Source of the DNA: Verrucomicrobiota bacterium
GTDB lineage: Bacteria; Verrucomicrobiota; Verrucomicrobiia; Limisphaerales; UBA9464
Direction: 5' to 3'
Length of the DNA: 5,863 nucleotides
NCBI GenBank assembly: GCA_025354845.1
Contig: JANXMD010000318.1
Coordinates: forward strand, 1-5,863
The translations under genes and the position numbers were made by a program. Numbering within the stretch: position 1 is the first letter of the stretch; each line of letters begins with the position of its first letter. Under the pieces are notes generated by a model. The model was not told the origin of the DNA, made no database searches, and saw nothing but the letters and a program-made list of their open reading frames with translations. Below, piece after piece: positions 5,084 through 5,863 of the stretch.

Positions 5084-5863
5084 ATGGCTTCATTCTGGGA
5101 CTACTTCACCGAGATTACCGACGCCGACGATAAGCCGAAGTCATCCTTCTGGGACTACTTCACCGCTACGGATGAACCGGATGCTGAAACTGTCCGGTCG
5201 GTCCAAGCCGCTCCATGCGCCATTCACTTCGATGAGGACACGGTGTATTGGGCCATGCGCAACATTCCCATCACGGAGGCGGTGAAACACTTTTTGGTTT
5301 GTGGCGCGATTGGCACTGGCAAGACGACCGTGATCGATCTCTTCCTTCAGTCGATCGCGCCCAGGTTCAAACCGGGCCGCACTACACCTGAGCAGCTCAT
5401 CATTTTTGACGCCAAGTGCGATATTATTCCAAGGCTCGCCTCGTTGGGATTCTCGCTCGATGAGGACAGCGAGAAGACGAACATCTGGTTGCTCAACCCG
5501 TATGACGAGCGTTCAGCAACCTGGTCGATTGCCGAGGCGGTAAAATCTCCACTGATGGCTCAGCATTTCGCGGCCCTGCTGGTGCCGGAGGAAAAGCACA
5601 GCAACGCGCCATTTTTCTGGACGGCTTCCCGCCAGCTCGTGTACGCGGTGCTCTTGGCGCTTAACCGCATCGACGGGACCGAGTGGTCGTTACGGGACCT
5701 GCTTTGCGCCTTGAGCTCGCGCGAGCGGATTTCGCAGATCACCGAGATGCATCCCCGGGCCAAGGAAATCGCCTCCGCCGTTCTCTCCGACAAGCAGCAT
5801 TCCTCGGGTGTTATTTCAACCTTGGCAACCAAACTGAGTCCGCTCGAACAAGTGGCCGCGCTT
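5084..5863 (+). CDS. TraD/TrwB-like type IV coupling ATPase (5' part, runs off the window)
   Basis: The frame is open from ATG 5084 to the window end (260 codons, no stop). The nucleotide-binding start of a type IV coupling protein is clear: Walker A 'GAIGTGKT' at residues 74-81 within 'VKHFLVCGAIGTGKTTVIDL', then 'LIIFDAKCDIIPRL' (105-118), the counterpart of the (I/V)-x-D-x-KG-(D/E) strand of TraD/VirD4 proteins with Cys112 in place of the usual Gly. 'NPYDERSATWS' (138-148) matches the NP-x-D-x-R-x-x-W signature, and 'PFFWTASRQLV' (176-186) the P-FW-x-x-(A/S)-R helix. Walker B would lie beyond the window. Such hexameric ATPases link the relaxase-DNA complex to the type IV secretion channel. 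Unusually, the 70 residues before the ATPase contain no membrane helix. They carry a duplicated SFWDYFT motif (3-9, 21-27). Confidence 0.88.
   Translation, partial: MASFWDYFTEITDADDKPKSSFWDYFTATDEPDAETVRSVQAAPCAIHFDEDTVYWAMRNIPITEAVKHFLVCGAIGTGKTTVIDLFLQSIAPRFKPGRTTPEQLIIFDAKCDIIPRLASLGFSLDEDSEKTNIWLLNPYDERSATWSIAEAVKSPLMAQHFAALLVPEEKHSNAPFFWTASRQLVYAVLLALNRIDGTEWSLRDLLCALSSRERISQITEMHPRAKEIASAVLSDKQHSSGVISTLATKLSPLEQVAAL
5093..5165 (+). repeat. Direct repeat encoding a duplicated SFWDYFT motif
   Basis: The same 19 bases (TTCTGGGACTACTTCACCG) occur at 5093-5111 and 5147-5165, 54 bp (18 codons) apart and in frame. The near-identity at DNA level, with only the preceding Ser codon differing (TCA/TCC), points to a fairly recent duplication or to strong constraint on the aromatic motif at the N-terminus of the coupling ATPase. 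Confidence 0.85.

Noticed and set aside
1..5863. CRISPR array, tRNA, rRNA or insertion sequence
   Set aside because: No regularly spaced repeats, no tRNA-like cloverleaf or rRNA core, and no transposase motifs were seen in reading both strands by eye.

Overview
The window looks like part of a conjugative or mobilizable element (an integrative element or a plasmid) in a GC-rich Gram-negative bacterium, most probably from the Verrucomicrobiota or a related soil/freshwater phylum. That assignment is a judgement from overall protein style: a LolA-like periplasmic protein with the GGRDAW and DYREVDG signatures, a small excisionase-like HTH protein, and weak or absent Shine-Dalgarno sites at several starts. 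No rRNA or housekeeping marker is present to confirm it.

Left part (1-1539, all +). An AbiEi-type antitoxin of the DUF6088 family is followed at once by a 44-codon stump of its AbiEii-type nucleotidyltransferase toxin, so the toxin-antitoxin pair is decayed and the antitoxin is orphaned. Next comes a secreted LolA-like protein with a signal peptide. It has no obvious link to DNA transfer and may be cargo or host-flank sequence.

Middle part (1548-4015). A minus-strand excisionase/MerR-like HTH gene is transcribed away from a two-gene + strand operon: a ribbon-helix-helix protein and a MobF (TraI/TrwC-like) relaxase. The divergent intergenic region, about 1869-2112, is unusually rich in inverted and direct repeats and is the best candidate for the origin of transfer and/or the operator region. 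The relaxase keeps the full catalytic set (two tyrosine pairs and three metal-binding histidines) but has no helicase domain. In its place is a disordered linker and a basic tail containing two diverged copies of a motif of about 33 residues.

Right part (4016-5863, +). After a 309-bp gap with small inverted repeats come a membrane protein with two zinc ribbons and four transmembrane helices and, 6 bp later, the start of a TraD/TrwB-like coupling ATPase that runs off the window. The ATPase lacks its usual N-terminal membrane helices. The membrane protein next to it may supply the anchor as a separate polypeptide.

Together the right two-thirds form a compact transfer module: HTH regulator, RHH accessory protein, helicase-less MobF relaxase, zinc-ribbon membrane protein and soluble coupling ATPase. 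The most unusual aspects are the helicase-less relaxase with its repeated tail and the apparently split coupling protein.
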